From Moorella sp. E308F (lineage in GTDB: Bacteria > Bacillota > DSM-521 > Neomoorellales > Neomoorellaceae): a DNA stretch of 64,000 nt. The notes under the pieces were generated by a model. The model saw nothing but the letters and a program-made list of their open reading frames with translations, had not been told where the DNA came from and searched no databases. Position numbers and translations under genes: made by a program. The DNA lies in contig NZ_BJKN01000003.1 in NCBI RefSeq assembly GCF_006538365.1, positions 62,432 through 126,431 of the forward strand. Reading direction: 5' to 3'. Shown in pieces: positions 52,579 to 61,533 of this stretch (position 1 is the stretch's first letter; every line of letters starts with the position of its first letter).

Positions 52579-54102
52579 ATGGGTATTTTTGAAGGTCTTT
52601 TTAACGGATTTTCCATTGCCCTGCAGGGCTACAACCTTTTATTTGCCTTTATAGGCTGCTTGCTCGGCACGGCCATCGGTGTCCTTCCCGGCCTCGGCCC
52701 GGCGGCTACAATATCACTACTCTTACCGGTAGTTTATAAAATGAGTTCACCGGCGACATCAATAATTTTTTTGGCCGGAATTTATTACGGTTCGATGTAC
52801 GGCGGGTCGACGACTTCGATTCTCCTTAACTTGCCGGGTGAGGCGGCATCGGTAGTTACCGCGATAGATGGCTATAAAATGGCTTTGAAAGGTCGGGCAG
52901 GAGCGGCGTTGGGAATTGCCGCCATTGGCTCTTTTATCGCCGGCACTATCGGGGTGATTGGTTTGAGCATAGTCGCCCCTCCCCTGGCCGAATTTGCCCT
53001 GCGCTTTGGGCCCCCGGAGTACTTTGCCCTCACCCTTGTGGGGCTTTTGCTGGCGGTATTTCTTTCGGGATCGTCCATAGTAAAGGGGCTTATTGCCTTA
53101 CTCATCGGCCTTTTGCTGGCGAGCGTCGGTCTTGATCCCATTACCGGTAAGGTCCGTTTTACCGGTGGAATTATAGGCCTTCAAGGCGGTTTTGATTTTG
53201 TAACTCTGGCCATGGGGGTATTCGGCATCGGTGAGATTTTATATAGCCTCGAACAAAACATTAAAGGTGAGATTGTAACTACAAAAATCGGCAAAGTTTT
53301 TCCTACCATAAAAGATTTCATAGAAGCGAAATGGGCGATTATTCGCGGTTCGTTAATCGGCTTTTTCGTTGGCATCCTTCCCGGCGGCGGGGCCGTAATT
53401 GCTTCCTTGGCGTCCTACGCCGTGGAAAAAAGGTGCTCCAAGAAACCGGAAGAATTCGGACATGGGGCCATATGCGGCGTTGCTGGCCCGGAATCGGCGA
53501 ACAATGCCGCCTCCAGTGCCTCTTTTATACCTCTCCTTACGTTGGGTATCCCCGGTAATGCCTCTATCGCCATGATTTTTGCAGCGCTAATGATCCAGGG
53601 GGTAACACCCGGACCTTTCCTTGTAAAAGAGCACGCCGATGTCTTTTGGGGAGTTATCGCTTCGATGTATATAGGCAATCTGATGTTGTTGGCCCTCAAT
53701 CTACCCCTTGTGGGTCTCTGGGTTCAACTTTTGAAGGTTCCTTTTGGGATTCTGGCACCGGCGGTGGTATTGTTCACCTGTGTAGGCGTCTACAGCATCG
53801 CCAACGATACCTTCAATATATATGCCTTACTGTTCTTCGGCCTCCTGGGCTATTTTATGCGCAAACTTGATTTTGAGCCGGGTCCGTTACCTTTAGCCTT
53901 CGTACTTGCCCCCATAATTGAGAATTCTTTAAGGCAGTCTCTTTTGATGTCGGGCGGCAGTATGGCCATCTTTTTTACCCGGCCAATAGCGGCGACTTTG
54001 TTCGCTATCTTTATAGCTCTGGTGATTGCACAAGGTCTGCAAACGTTATGTCAGCGAAAAAGGTCGAAGGTTTCGCCGGGAATGAGCACCGGCGAAGTTT
54101 AA
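52579..54102 (+). CDS. tctA: TctA-like large membrane subunit
   Basis: 507 residues, about 10-12 membrane segments. Family signatures: GVLPGLGPAATISLLLP, YYGSMYGGSTTSILLNLPGE and GFFVGILPGGGAVIASL, and PESANNAASSASFIPLLTLGIPGN. It forms the transport channel for a carboxylate together with TctB and the TctC binding protein. Confidence 0.96.
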   Translation: MGIFEGLFNGFSIALQGYNLLFAFIGCLLGTAIGVLPGLGPAATISLLLPVVYKMSSPATSIIFLAGIYYGSMYGGSTTSILLNLPGEAASVVTAIDGYKMALKGRAGAALGIAAIGSFIAGTIGVIGLSIVAPPLAEFALRFGPPEYFALTLVGLLLAVFLSGSSIVKGLIALLIGLLLASVGLDPITGKVRFTGGIIGLQGGFDFVTLAMGVFGIGEILYSLEQNIKGEIVTTKIGKVFPTIKDFIEAKWAIIRGSLIGFFVGILPGGGAVIASLASYAVEKRCSKKPEEFGHGAICGVAGPESANNAASSASFIPLLTLGIPGNASIAMIFAALMIQGVTPGPFLVKEHADVFWGVIASMYIGNLMLLALNLPLVGLWVQLLKVPFGILAPAVVLFTCVGVYSIANDTFNIYALLFFGLLGYFMRKLDFEPGPLPLAFVLAPIIENSLRQSLLMSGGSMAIFFTRPIAATLFAIFIALVIAQGLQTLCQRKRSKVSPGMSTGEV

Positions 54103-54163
54103 TACAGCCTTCGTAAAGCTATCTACGGGAAATAAACTTAATGGAAAGGGGTAGATAATTAAG

Positions 54164-55213
54164 ATGTATCGTAAGAAAGCCTGGAGAATATTGGGTCTGT
54201 TGATGGTCGCCCTGCTGGTGCTCCTTATTGCCAGCGGCTGCGGCGGTAAATCTGCTACTCAGGACAATACCCCTTCTCAAGAGAAGAACGAAGGGGCTGC
54301 GGCAACAAGCAGTAAATATCCAGAAAAACCCATCACCATTATCGTTCCTTATGCGGCAGGCGGTTCTACCGATGCCTTGGCCAGGGCCATTGAAAAGGTT
54401 TGGACCAAATACTGCCCGCAGCCCGTCATGATTGTTAACAAACCGGGCGCTGGCGCTGTTGTAGGTCGGGAATTTGTCAAAACTTCCAAGCCCGACGGTT
54501 ACACCTTAATGATAGGCTACGGTTCAGGGGAAGACCTAATCGGTCCCCAGTTGCAAAAAGTACCCTACGATCCTCTGAAGGATTTCACGCCTATTGCCAG
54601 GATGTCGATCCACTCAACCATTATTTGTGTTCCTGGCAACTCCCAGTTTAAATCAATGAAGGAGCTTATTGATTGGGCTAAAACTAGTAATCAGCCCGTC
54701 ACCGCCAGCGTATCGACGGCTACGGGCAACGTCAATATCACCATGCGCGGGATCGGCAAAGTTACTGGCATTAACATCGTTCCCATACCCCATCAGGGTG
54801 GCGCCCAAGCCATTACCGACCTGATCGGCGGGCATGCCATCGTGGGCGGCGGTTCCGGCAACGAAGTGGCGCCCCATATTCAGGCCGGCAGGCTGCGTCC
54901 TCTGGCTGTAGATCTACCGGAGCGCGATCCCGCCTTCCCGGATGTACCGACTTTAAAAGAGCAGGGCATTAATTTCTACAGCTGGGGATCGGTTAAAGGT
55001 ATTGCCGCTCCGGCCGGAACTCCTAAAGAAGTGGTTGATTATCTAGCCGACGTACTGAAAAAGGTAAGCGAAGATCCCGAGTTTAAAGAGTCAATGAAGA
55101 ATCTCCATCAGCCCATCCTTTATATGGGTCCCGAAGAATTTCAGAAATTCTTCAAAGAGGCCTATGACTATTTCGGCAAGCTGATTAAAGACCTGAATAT
55201 AACATTGCAATAA
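54164..55213 (+). CDS. tctC: TctC-like substrate-binding lipoprotein
   Basis: 349 residues. Lipobox IASGC (Cys27) after a hydrophobic signal; then YPEKPITIIVPYAAGGSTDALAR, NKPGAGAVVGREFVKTSKPDGYTL, typical of TTT binding proteins. The substrate is unknown; the cluster suggests a hydroxy- or sugar acid. GGAAAGGGG precedes the start. Confidence 0.94.
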   Translation: MYRKKAWRILGLLMVALLVLLIASGCGGKSATQDNTPSQEKNEGAAATSSKYPEKPITIIVPYAAGGSTDALARAIEKVWTKYCPQPVMIVNKPGAGAVVGREFVKTSKPDGYTLMIGYGSGEDLIGPQLQKVPYDPLKDFTPIARMSIHSTIICVPGNSQFKSMKELIDWAKTSNQPVTASVSTATGNVNITMRGIGKVTGINIVPIPHQGGAQAITDLIGGHAIVGGGSGNEVAPHIQAGRLRPLAVDLPERDPAFPDVPTLKEQGINFYSWGSVKGIAAPAGTPKEVVDYLADVLKKVSEDPEFKESMKNLHQPILYMGPEEFQKFFKEAYDYFGKLIKDLNITLQ

Positions 55214-55271
55214 AAGGTTGTAACCCTTCCTTTCCCGTAGATAGCTTTACTTTTTGAAAGGAGATATTTCC

Positions 55272-56285
55272 ATGAAGCCCATGTCCTCCCGAGAAAGATT
55301 CCTTACTGCATTGAAAAAACAGCAGCCCGACCGGGTGCCGTGGTTTGAGAGTTACGTCCACCGAGGTCTCGCCGACAGGATTGTCGGGCGCAAGACCGAT
55401 TTGCCGCCGGGCTGGCGTACCCCACCGGACTTATATAAAATTCTCTGCCTTGATACCATAACGTATAACTTCAGGCCCCCCTTTTATGCCATCATGGAGA
55501 AGAACGGCGACGTAGAACAATTGAAGGAAGGCCTGCTCAAGACCAGGGACGACTTAAAGGCTTTAAAGGAGTTTCTACCCGATCCTGAGAATCCGGATTT
55601 TTACAGGGGCGCCGAAGAACTTTTATCCTTTGCCCGGCAAAACGGCCTGGCGGCCATTGCTGGTATCAGGGTGGGGTTGAGCAACACGTACAACAGCATG
55701 GGGTATGAAAACTTCTCCTACGCCCTTTATGACGACCCCGGTTTTATTGAAGAAAGTATGGAATTGATCGGCGAGTGGTGTATTAAGGTTATTGAGCGGG
55801 TAAATGATTTAGGTTTCGATGCAGCCTATATTTCCGAGGACATAGCTTTTAAATGGGGACCGATGTTTTCTCCGGAACACTTCCGGAAATATATGCTGCC
55901 CCATATGAAAAAGGTAGTTGATCACATAGCTATTCCCAGGATATACCATACTGATGGCAATCCCCTGCCCATGCTTAAAGATCTGGTGGAAGAGCTAAAC
56001 ATCTGCGCCATTGCCAATCTAGAGCATGGTGCCGTTGATATTTTCCAGGTGAAGGAAGAATGGGGAGATAAGCTCTGCCTCATTGGCAACATGGACCTGC
56101 ATTATACCTTAACAATGGGTACTCCCGAAGAGACGGTATTAGAGGCCAAAGAGAAGCTCGAAAAGGTGGGCAAGGGAGGGGGCTATATTATTTCCAGTTC
56201 TAATGGCTTGACAGAATACTGCAAGGCGGAAAATATATTAGCTTTAAACGGAGCAATACTGCGGTACGGTGTTTATTTTGAATAG
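55272..56285 (+). CDS. Uroporphyrinogen decarboxylase-like (UroD superfamily) protein
   Basis: 337 residues. SSRERFLTALKKQQPDRVPWFE opening and IPRIYHTDGNPLPMLKDLVE in the barrel. Closer to the UroD/MtaA-like proteins of catabolic clusters than to heme-pathway HemE, since hem genes are absent and the key heme-substrate residues are not evident. A methyltransferase role is possible in an acetogen. AAAGGAG precedes the ATG. Confidence 0.8.
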   Translation: MKPMSSRERFLTALKKQQPDRVPWFESYVHRGLADRIVGRKTDLPPGWRTPPDLYKILCLDTITYNFRPPFYAIMEKNGDVEQLKEGLLKTRDDLKALKEFLPDPENPDFYRGAEELLSFARQNGLAAIAGIRVGLSNTYNSMGYENFSYALYDDPGFIEESMELIGEWCIKVIERVNDLGFDAAYISEDIAFKWGPMFSPEHFRKYMLPHMKKVVDHIAIPRIYHTDGNPLPMLKDLVEELNICAIANLEHGAVDIFQVKEEWGDKLCLIGNMDLHYTLTMGTPEETVLEAKEKLEKVGKGGGYIISSSNGLTEYCKAENILALNGAILRYGVYFE

Positions 56286-56414
56286 CTAACTTCCCTACCA
56301 GGGTTTTTTATACCCGTTTGGTTCCTGGTTTTCAGTGAAAGGGGGGGTTAAGCAAATGTCGTAAAGAACCATATCAAATGGACGAGATATAATCTAAAAG
56401 GAGGCGTTAAAAAT

Positions 56415-57203
56415 ATGCCAAAATTCGCCGCCAACTTAACCATGCTGTTTACCGAAGTGCCTTTCCTGGAGCGCTTTCAGGCCGCGCGGGAAGCGGGTTT
56501 CAAAGCGGTGGAGTTTCTTTTCCCGTATGAATACAGCATGGACGCGATAAAGGGCGCGGTAGAAGAAAACAATCTCCAGGTGGTGCTTTTTAACCTACCT
56601 GCCGGCGACTGGGCGGCGGGTGAGCGCGGCATTGCCGCCAACCCGCAGCGGAGGGAAGAATTCCGTGAAGGAGTTAAGCAGGCAGTGGCCTGGGCCCGCG
56701 CCCTGGGCGTGCCGCGGTTGAACTGCCTGGCCGGCAAGAGGTTAGACGCCTTCACTTTTGAAGAGCAGTGGCAGGCGCTGGTGGACAACGTCCGCTATGC
56801 GGCTGGAGTTCTGGGAGAACATGGCTTAAACCTCATGGTGGAACCCTTAAACCATTACGACGTACCGGGTTTCTTACTTAACACGACCGGACAGGTTTTG
56901 CAACTGCTTGCCGAGGTTGATATGCCCAACGTTTATTTACAGTACGACATTTATCATGCCCAGAAAGTAGAAGGAAATCTGACGGCTATCCTGCGCGAGC
57001 ATCTGCCAAAGATCGGCCACATCCAGATCGCCGACAACCCCGGCCGGCACCAGCCGGGAACGGGCGAGATTAATTATCCTTTCTTGTTGCGGGAGCTGGA
57101 CAACGTCGGTTATAAGGGTTATGTGTCTCTGGAATACATTCCGGTACCGGACACTCGCCGGTCTTTAGACTGGGTGGCAGCGTACGGGTACAGGCTAGAT
57201 TAA
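56415..57203 (+). CDS. Hydroxypyruvate isomerase-like TIM-barrel protein
   Basis: 262 residues, xylose-isomerase-like barrel. Motifs: NLTMLFTEVPFLERFQAA, LMVEPLNHYDVPGF (metal Glu), LQYDIYHAQ and GHIQIADNPGRHQPGTGEI, all typical of hydroxypyruvate isomerase (Hyi). It interconverts hydroxypyruvate and tartronate semialdehyde, which would link to the next gene. AAAGGAGG precedes the start. Confidence 0.9.
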   Translation: MPKFAANLTMLFTEVPFLERFQAAREAGFKAVEFLFPYEYSMDAIKGAVEENNLQVVLFNLPAGDWAAGERGIAANPQRREEFREGVKQAVAWARALGVPRLNCLAGKRLDAFTFEEQWQALVDNVRYAAGVLGEHGLNLMVEPLNHYDVPGFLLNTTGQVLQLLAEVDMPNVYLQYDIYHAQKVEGNLTAILREHLPKIGHIQIADNPGRHQPGTGEINYPFLLRELDNVGYKGYVSLEYIPVPDTRRSLDWVAAYGYRLD

Positions 57204-57300
57204 TTTGGGGAGTGCGTTAGCCCCGATAAAAGGAGTATGCCGCTTGGGCGGCACATTAAAACCAGGTAAAAATTTTGGCGAAAGGGGTAAAAAGAAAAAG

Positions 57301-58191
57301 ATGAGTAAAATTGGCTTCATAGGACTGGGCATCATGGGCAAGCCCATGAGTAAAAACCTGCTGAAGGCTGGCTATGAGCTGGTCGTATATGATATTATTA
57401 AAGAAGCAGTAGACGATGTAGTGGCCGCCGGCGCGGAACCGGCCGGTTCCTGCCGGGAGGTGGGCGAACGCTGCGATAAGTTTATCACCATGCTGCCCAA
57501 TTCCCCCCACGTGAGGGAGGCTGTCCTGGGGCCGAATGGTTTGCTTGAGGGTGCCCGGCCTGGTTCAATCCTTATTGATATGAGCTCCATTGACCCTATG
57601 GTTAGCAGGGAAATAGCCGGGAAGCTGGCTGAAAAGGGCGTGCGTATGCTGGATGCGCCGGTGAGCGGCGGCGAACCCAAGGCCATCGACGGAACTTTGT
57701 CGATAATGGTCGGAGGCAAACAGGAAGACTTTGATGAATGTTATAATATATTAAAGGCCATGGGATCTTCCGTGGTCCGCGTCGGTGACATCGGCGCCGG
57801 CAATGTGACCAAACTGGCGAACCAAATTATTGTCGCCCTAAATATTGCCGCCATGTCCGAGGCCCTGGTCCTGGCCACCAAAGCCGGCGTTGACCCGGAA
57901 CTGGTCTACCAGGCCATCCGCGGCGGCCTGGCCGGGAGTACGGTCCTGGACGCCAAGGCGCCCCTGGTGCTGGCCGGTCAGTTTAAGCCCGGTTTCCGGA
58001 TTAACTTGCATATTAAAGACCTGGCCAATGCCATGGCTGCCGGGCATGAGGTGGGAGTTCCCCTGCCGCTCACCTCTGTTGTTATGGAAATTCTGCAAGC
58101 CTTAAAGGTTGATGGCTTGGGTGACGCCGACCACGGAGCCATCATTCGCTTTTACGAAAAACTGGCACAAGTTGAGGCAAGAAAGCATTAG
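57301..58191 (+). CDS. Tartronate semialdehyde reductase-like (3-hydroxyisobutyrate dehydrogenase family)
   Basis: 296 residues. NAD(P) motif IGFIGLGIMGKPMSKNL, DAPVSGGEPKAIDG and catalytic Lys in GNVTKLANQI. GarR/GlxR-type enzymes reduce tartronate semialdehyde to D-glycerate. The pairing with the Hyi-like gene supports this over other substrates. ATG 57301 has GAAAGGGG at the right distance. Confidence 0.9.
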   Translation: MSKIGFIGLGIMGKPMSKNLLKAGYELVVYDIIKEAVDDVVAAGAEPAGSCREVGERCDKFITMLPNSPHVREAVLGPNGLLEGARPGSILIDMSSIDPMVSREIAGKLAEKGVRMLDAPVSGGEPKAIDGTLSIMVGGKQEDFDECYNILKAMGSSVVRVGDIGAGNVTKLANQIIVALNIAAMSEALVLATKAGVDPELVYQAIRGGLAGSTVLDAKAPLVLAGQFKPGFRINLHIKDLANAMAAGHEVGVPLPLTSVVMEILQALKVDGLGDADHGAIIRFYEKLAQVEARKH

Positions 58192-58206
58192 TGGTCCCCC
58201 TTTGCG

Positions 58207-58242
58207 AGGTCCAGGCTGCCTGTAAGCCGCCTGGACCTTTAT
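58207..58242 (+). terminator. Terminator after the reductase gene
   Basis: AGGTCCAGG / CCTGGACCT followed by TTTAT; a moderate terminator separating the regulator gene. Confidence 0.7.
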
Positions 58243-58358
58243 GCCAAAAACTTGAAAGGGCATGATGTGGAGAATGATCCGAACTTGAGCGGTGCCAGAG
58301 GGGCAATAGGACAGCGAGGTCTTAGTGGAAACATTTTGGTATAGGTGCGTGAATAACC

Positions 58359-59096
58359 ATGAAAGACGGGCTAATCATCCGCAAGAAGAAAATGTATGAA
58401 GAAGTGGTGGAGCGCATTACCCGGTTGATTAAGAGCGGGGAGTATAAAGTGGGGGACCGCTTGCCGCCCGTTCAAGAATTGAGCGAAATGTTCGGTGTCG
58501 GTACCCCCACTTTAAGGGAAGGCCTCTCTGTCCTGGCCTCCAGCGGCATCCTGGAGATAAGGCACGGTAATGGCATTTATGTCAAGCGCTTTCCCTTGGA
58601 ACCAGAGGACCTGATGGCCAAATTAAACGAGGTAGAATACCAGCAGTTGCTCTCCTGGGTTGAGTTTCGCCGGGCGCTGGAAGCCGAGGCTGCTGCCCTG
58701 GCCGCCGAAAGGAGCGACGAGGCGGATTTAGAGGCCATGGAAGCGGCAGAAATAAGGCTGGAAGAGGAGATAACCAGGGGAGAAATCACCATCGAACCTG
58801 ACTACCAGTTTCACAACAGCATAGCTTTAGCCACCAAGAATCCTATATTTATCCAGACTTCTACCACTATAGAGCATATTATTCGGCAGTATTTTCATTT
58901 GAGTTTACGCTACGGCAGGACCTTGCCCTGGCACCGGGAATTGGTGGTGACTGAACACCGGAAAATATTGGAGAACATCCGCAAGAGACGACCGCGAGAA
59001 GCGCGCAATGCCATGCTGGAGCACCTCAACAACGTCTCCGGACGGGTGAAGCTTTTAGAGAGCCTGGCCGGGGGTAAGCAAATTGATGATCGTTAA
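58359..59096 (+). CDS. GntR-family regulator (FadR subfamily)
   Basis: 245 residues. Winged-helix domain at about 10-75 (YEEVVERITRLIKSGEYKVGDRLPPVQELSEMFGVG, then LREGLSVLASSGILEIRHGNGIYV) and an FCD ligand domain (95-235) with metal-type residues in DYQFHNSIA and HRKILENIRKR. It probably senses a carboxylic acid made in the pathway and represses the cluster. Confidence 0.92.
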   Translation: MKDGLIIRKKKMYEEVVERITRLIKSGEYKVGDRLPPVQELSEMFGVGTPTLREGLSVLASSGILEIRHGNGIYVKRFPLEPEDLMAKLNEVEYQQLLSWVEFRRALEAEAAALAAERSDEADLEAMEAAEIRLEEEITRGEITIEPDYQFHNSIALATKNPIFIQTSTTIEHIIRQYFHLSLRYGRTLPWHRELVVTEHRKILENIRKRRPREARNAMLEHLNNVSGRVKLLESLAGGKQIDDR

Positions 59097-59231
59097 GATG
59101 CGTTACTTAATCAAACCGGAGTATAAATTTAATTCATTTTTAAAGAGGGCTTAATACAATTATAACCCTGGCGTGCTATTATAAAAGCGAGCAAAGCCCT
59201 CTGACCTCCTTTTTAATATATACCCTACCAC

Positions 59232-59258
59232 ACCCGGATTGCCCGGGTTGTTTTTTTA
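59232..59258 (+). terminator. Intrinsic terminator
   Basis: ACCCGG / CCGGGT stem with T-run TTTTTTT. Ends transcripts coming from the regulator gene. Confidence 0.8.
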
Positions 59259-59317
59259 TTGCCCCAAAAAGTGGTATATTTTGCAGGAAAAAAAGCATTA
59301 ATGTCGAATAGCGTAAA

Positions 59318-59412
59318 GGGTTACCGCTAAAGGCAAACCCCACCGAAAGGGGGGGACGCAAAGCCATGGGTCTAAGGCTTTTACGAGCTAAGATCGCCAG
59401 GCTGCCGGTACT
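59318..59412 (+). ncRNA. Cyclic di-GMP-I riboswitch (GEMM-I)
   Basis: The conserved core is present: AAAGGCAAACC, then C-rich arm with GAAA tetraloop and GGGACGCAAAGCC, then the GGGTCTAAGG segment, and the closing AGATCGCCAGGCTGCCG, which matches the tetraloop-receptor arm. It binds c-di-GMP. A terminator stem follows at 59442-59483, so transcription control of the downstream gene is likely. Confidence 0.92.
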
Positions 59413-59441
59413 TTGATGCTGCTGCAATTTTTAAGCATGAA

Positions 59442-59483
59442 GACAGGGGCGGCCTTTGGCGATGAGGCTGTCCTTTATTTTTT
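59442..59483 (+). terminator. Riboswitch expression-platform terminator
   Basis: GACAG / CTGTC outer pairs with an inner GCC-TTT-GGC, followed by CTTTATTTTTTG. Probably one arm of the c-di-GMP switch. Confidence 0.6.
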
Positions 59484-59567
59484 GTCTTCCATGAGGGTTG
59501 CTTCGCGCATGTGATCATTGCCGGGAAGGGGTAAAATTAATGAATAAAACCATAGGGTTATTGTCCG

Positions 59568-59807
59568 ATGGCCTGCCGGGATAAACTCGTTAACCAGGAA
59601 GTACTGGAAGCCCTCCTGGACGATTACCTGCGCCGTAAGACTTTGCCGGCAACCTATAAAAACTATCTTTTGAGGTTAATCGAAGGCCAGGTTAACATAC
59701 TCGTTCACAATCTTTTACAAATGGTTGATGGCGAGGGCGTTAATGAACCTGGCCGCTGCGTTAAATTGTCACAGCCCGGTGGGCAGAAAACGGCTCTATG
59801 TCAATAG
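59568..59807 (+). CDS. Small protein under c-di-GMP riboswitch, 3' end changed by IS insertion
   Basis: 79 residues. Helical, two-helix pattern (QEVLEALLDDYLRRKTLP, LLRLIEGQVNILVHNLLQMV). No known domain. Before the ISL3 element inserted, the frame would have read GGQKT and then stop, so only the end residues changed (now ALCQ after T). A short 14-codon frame with GAAGGGG upstream starts at 59540 and overlaps; the true start is uncertain. It has no clear ribosome site of its own. Confidence 0.55.
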   Translation: MACRDKLVNQEVLEALLDDYLRRKTLPATYKNYLLRLIEGQVNILVHNLLQMVDGEGVNEPGRCVKLSQPGGQKTALCQ

Positions 59808-61188
59808 TTGTGGGATTAAATTTTGAGGGCAACATCCCAGGAAAATTTTCTTGATGAAATGATTACGATTCCTAAAACCAAAACTTAATCGTTTCAGCAT
59901 TTTGCTTAAAGTATTCTTGCCTTCTATATAACCATTGGTGTACCGGCGGCCTTGCTGGGTGTATCTAACCAGGTTTAATATTTCTGACCTCCAGAACTTA
60001 ATAGTACGAGCCCATACCCGTCCCTCTACATTTTCAGCGCATTCTGCATTTATAAGCCAACGGCTTAAGGCAATTTCTGCCTCTTCAACCCGGTCCATCT
60101 TTATGATTTGTCTTAAATCTTCTTTTAGCTGGTATAGTTCATAGAGGGACGGGTATTTATTCTTAATTTCTTCTAGCTGCTGTTGTTGTCTGGAAGTAAG
60201 TTTTTCTTTAGCCTTGAGCAAGGGTAGGCGAGGTATATTCTCCTTGCCTGCTTCTTGCTCTATCTTGCGTGCTTCATTTAAGCGACGGTTGGCATCCTGA
60301 ATTACATGGAAAGGGTCTACTATTATCCTGGCTGAAGGAAAGATTGCTTTTATTAACTTGCGCCAGGAGTCTTTCATGTCAATTACTACTGCTTCTACTT
60401 TAACCCCGGCTTTTTTGAGCCCCTCCAGGTAAGCCTTTATAGTTGCTTTCCTGTCATCACCCAAAATCGTCAAAGGCCTCTTATCCGGTTCCAGGCGCCC
60501 TACTACGCATACATAATCATTCCCGCTAAAGGACAGTTCATCTAAGGTTAAGACTATGGGCTCTTGAGTATCATCTGCTGGAAGACCGGACTGGATATAC
60601 TTGTCTAGTAATCTTATAACCCTATTAGGAGTAAGGTGTAATATTCGGGCTGCATAGGTAAAGCTCATCCTCTGGGCATAATACACTACTGTCTGCACTC
60701 CTAGTTTTGTAAATCTGGCCCAGGGGATGGTATTCGGAGGACGAAGGGTAAAAGTCTTATGACAATGGTAACACTTATACCGTACAGGAACCCAGGATAA
60801 AAAAATCCATCTCCCGTATAAAAAAGCGTGACGAATTTTCCTTTCTTGGGGCTTCCGGTTCTTCTTTAAAATGCCGTGCTTATGTAATTTGCCTTTGTTA
60901 CATGCAGGGCATAATGCTGGCGGCTCTAGCGTCACCCTTAACACAATATCTTTACGTTCCTGCCGTTCTCCTAAAATGGACTGGAGTATTTTATCAAAAT
61001 TCTCTTGTCCCTTGAGGGTGATCGTGCTATTCTTATTCATGGGGGCACTCCTTTCCTAATGGGGTTTTTGTTTGCTAACATTTGATTTGGATGTGCCCCC
61101 CTCTTTTTCCTCCTTTAACTTCTAAAATCTCTTCTCCTCTGTCCTTCTATCTCTTCCTATCCCCTCCCACACTTTTTATTATAGAGCC
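59792..61188 (-). mobile_element. ISL3-family insertion sequence
   Basis: 1,397 bp. Terminal inverted repeats start GGCTCTAT at both ends, with about 17 of 24 bases matching. The flanks carry a perfect direct repeat GCAGAAAAC (59783-59791 and 61189-61197), the target duplication. The intact duplication points to recent insertion. Confidence 0.88.
59796..61040 (-). CDS. ISL3-family transposase
   Basis: 414 residues. N-terminal zinc-finger/HTH (CPACNKGKLHKHGI, CYHCHKTFTLR), then a DDE domain with TLDELSFSGNDYVCVVG, VVIDMKDSWRKLIKAIFPSARIIVDPFHV and, near the C-terminus, the conserved NGYIEGKNTLSKMLKRLSFGFRN. It reaches almost to the left terminal repeat. Appears intact. Confidence 0.95.
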   Translation of the reverse strand: MNKNSTITLKGQENFDKILQSILGERQERKDIVLRVTLEPPALCPACNKGKLHKHGILKKNRKPQERKIRHAFLYGRWIFLSWVPVRYKCYHCHKTFTLRPPNTIPWARFTKLGVQTVVYYAQRMSFTYAARILHLTPNRVIRLLDKYIQSGLPADDTQEPIVLTLDELSFSGNDYVCVVGRLEPDKRPLTILGDDRKATIKAYLEGLKKAGVKVEAVVIDMKDSWRKLIKAIFPSARIIVDPFHVIQDANRRLNEARKIEQEAGKENIPRLPLLKAKEKLTSRQQQQLEEIKNKYPSLYELYQLKEDLRQIIKMDRVEEAEIALSRWLINAECAENVEGRVWARTIKFWRSEILNLVRYTQQGRRYTNGYIEGKNTLSKMLKRLSFGFRNRNHFIKKIFLGCCPQNLIPQLLT

Positions 61189-61197
61189 GCAGAAAAC

Positions 61198-61226
61198 TTG
61201 ACAGAACCGGAGCTATCTGTTAATAT
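61198..61226 (+). promoter_or_regulatory. Promoter for tRNA-Gly
   Basis: Consensus TTGACA, 17-base spacer, TAATAT, 36 bases before the tRNA. The -35 starts right after the IS target duplication. Confidence 0.85.
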
Positions 61227-61262
61227 ATCGCTACGGAAAGCGTGGTAGTGCCTGAATAACGG

Positions 61263-61337
61263 GCGGAAGTAGCTCAGCGGTAGAGCATCGCCTTGCCAAG
61301 GCGAGGGTCGCGGGTTCAAATCCCGTCTTCCGCTCCA
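61263..61337 (+). tRNA. tRNA-Gly (GCC)
   Basis: Acceptor GCGGAAG/CTTCCGC, anticodon loop TTGCCAA, T-arm GGTTCAAATCC, encoded CCA. Confidence 0.97.
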
Positions 61338-61354
61338 TATTTTTGGCTTGGGGG

Positions 61355-61388
61355 GACCTCGGATCGGGTTTTTACCTGTCCGAGGTGT
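61355..61388 (+). terminator. Hairpin after tRNA-Gly
   Basis: ACCTCGGA / TCCGAGGT with a 15-base, T-containing loop and GTTATTCT after it. A weak terminator or processing stem. The remaining leader to tig (61389-61533) holds no further feature I can name. Confidence 0.5.
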
Positions 61389-61533
61389 TATTCTACTAGC
61401 TTGTTTTTTAGTAGGCGCGGCAGGAAAAGGTAGACAAAGCGGCGAAATAAAATTGCTGATAGTATTTTATGCTAAATGGATGGTCATAATGAATGGCGTC
61501 CAGTAGTCGGGAGCAGGGAGGAGCAAGTAGGTA

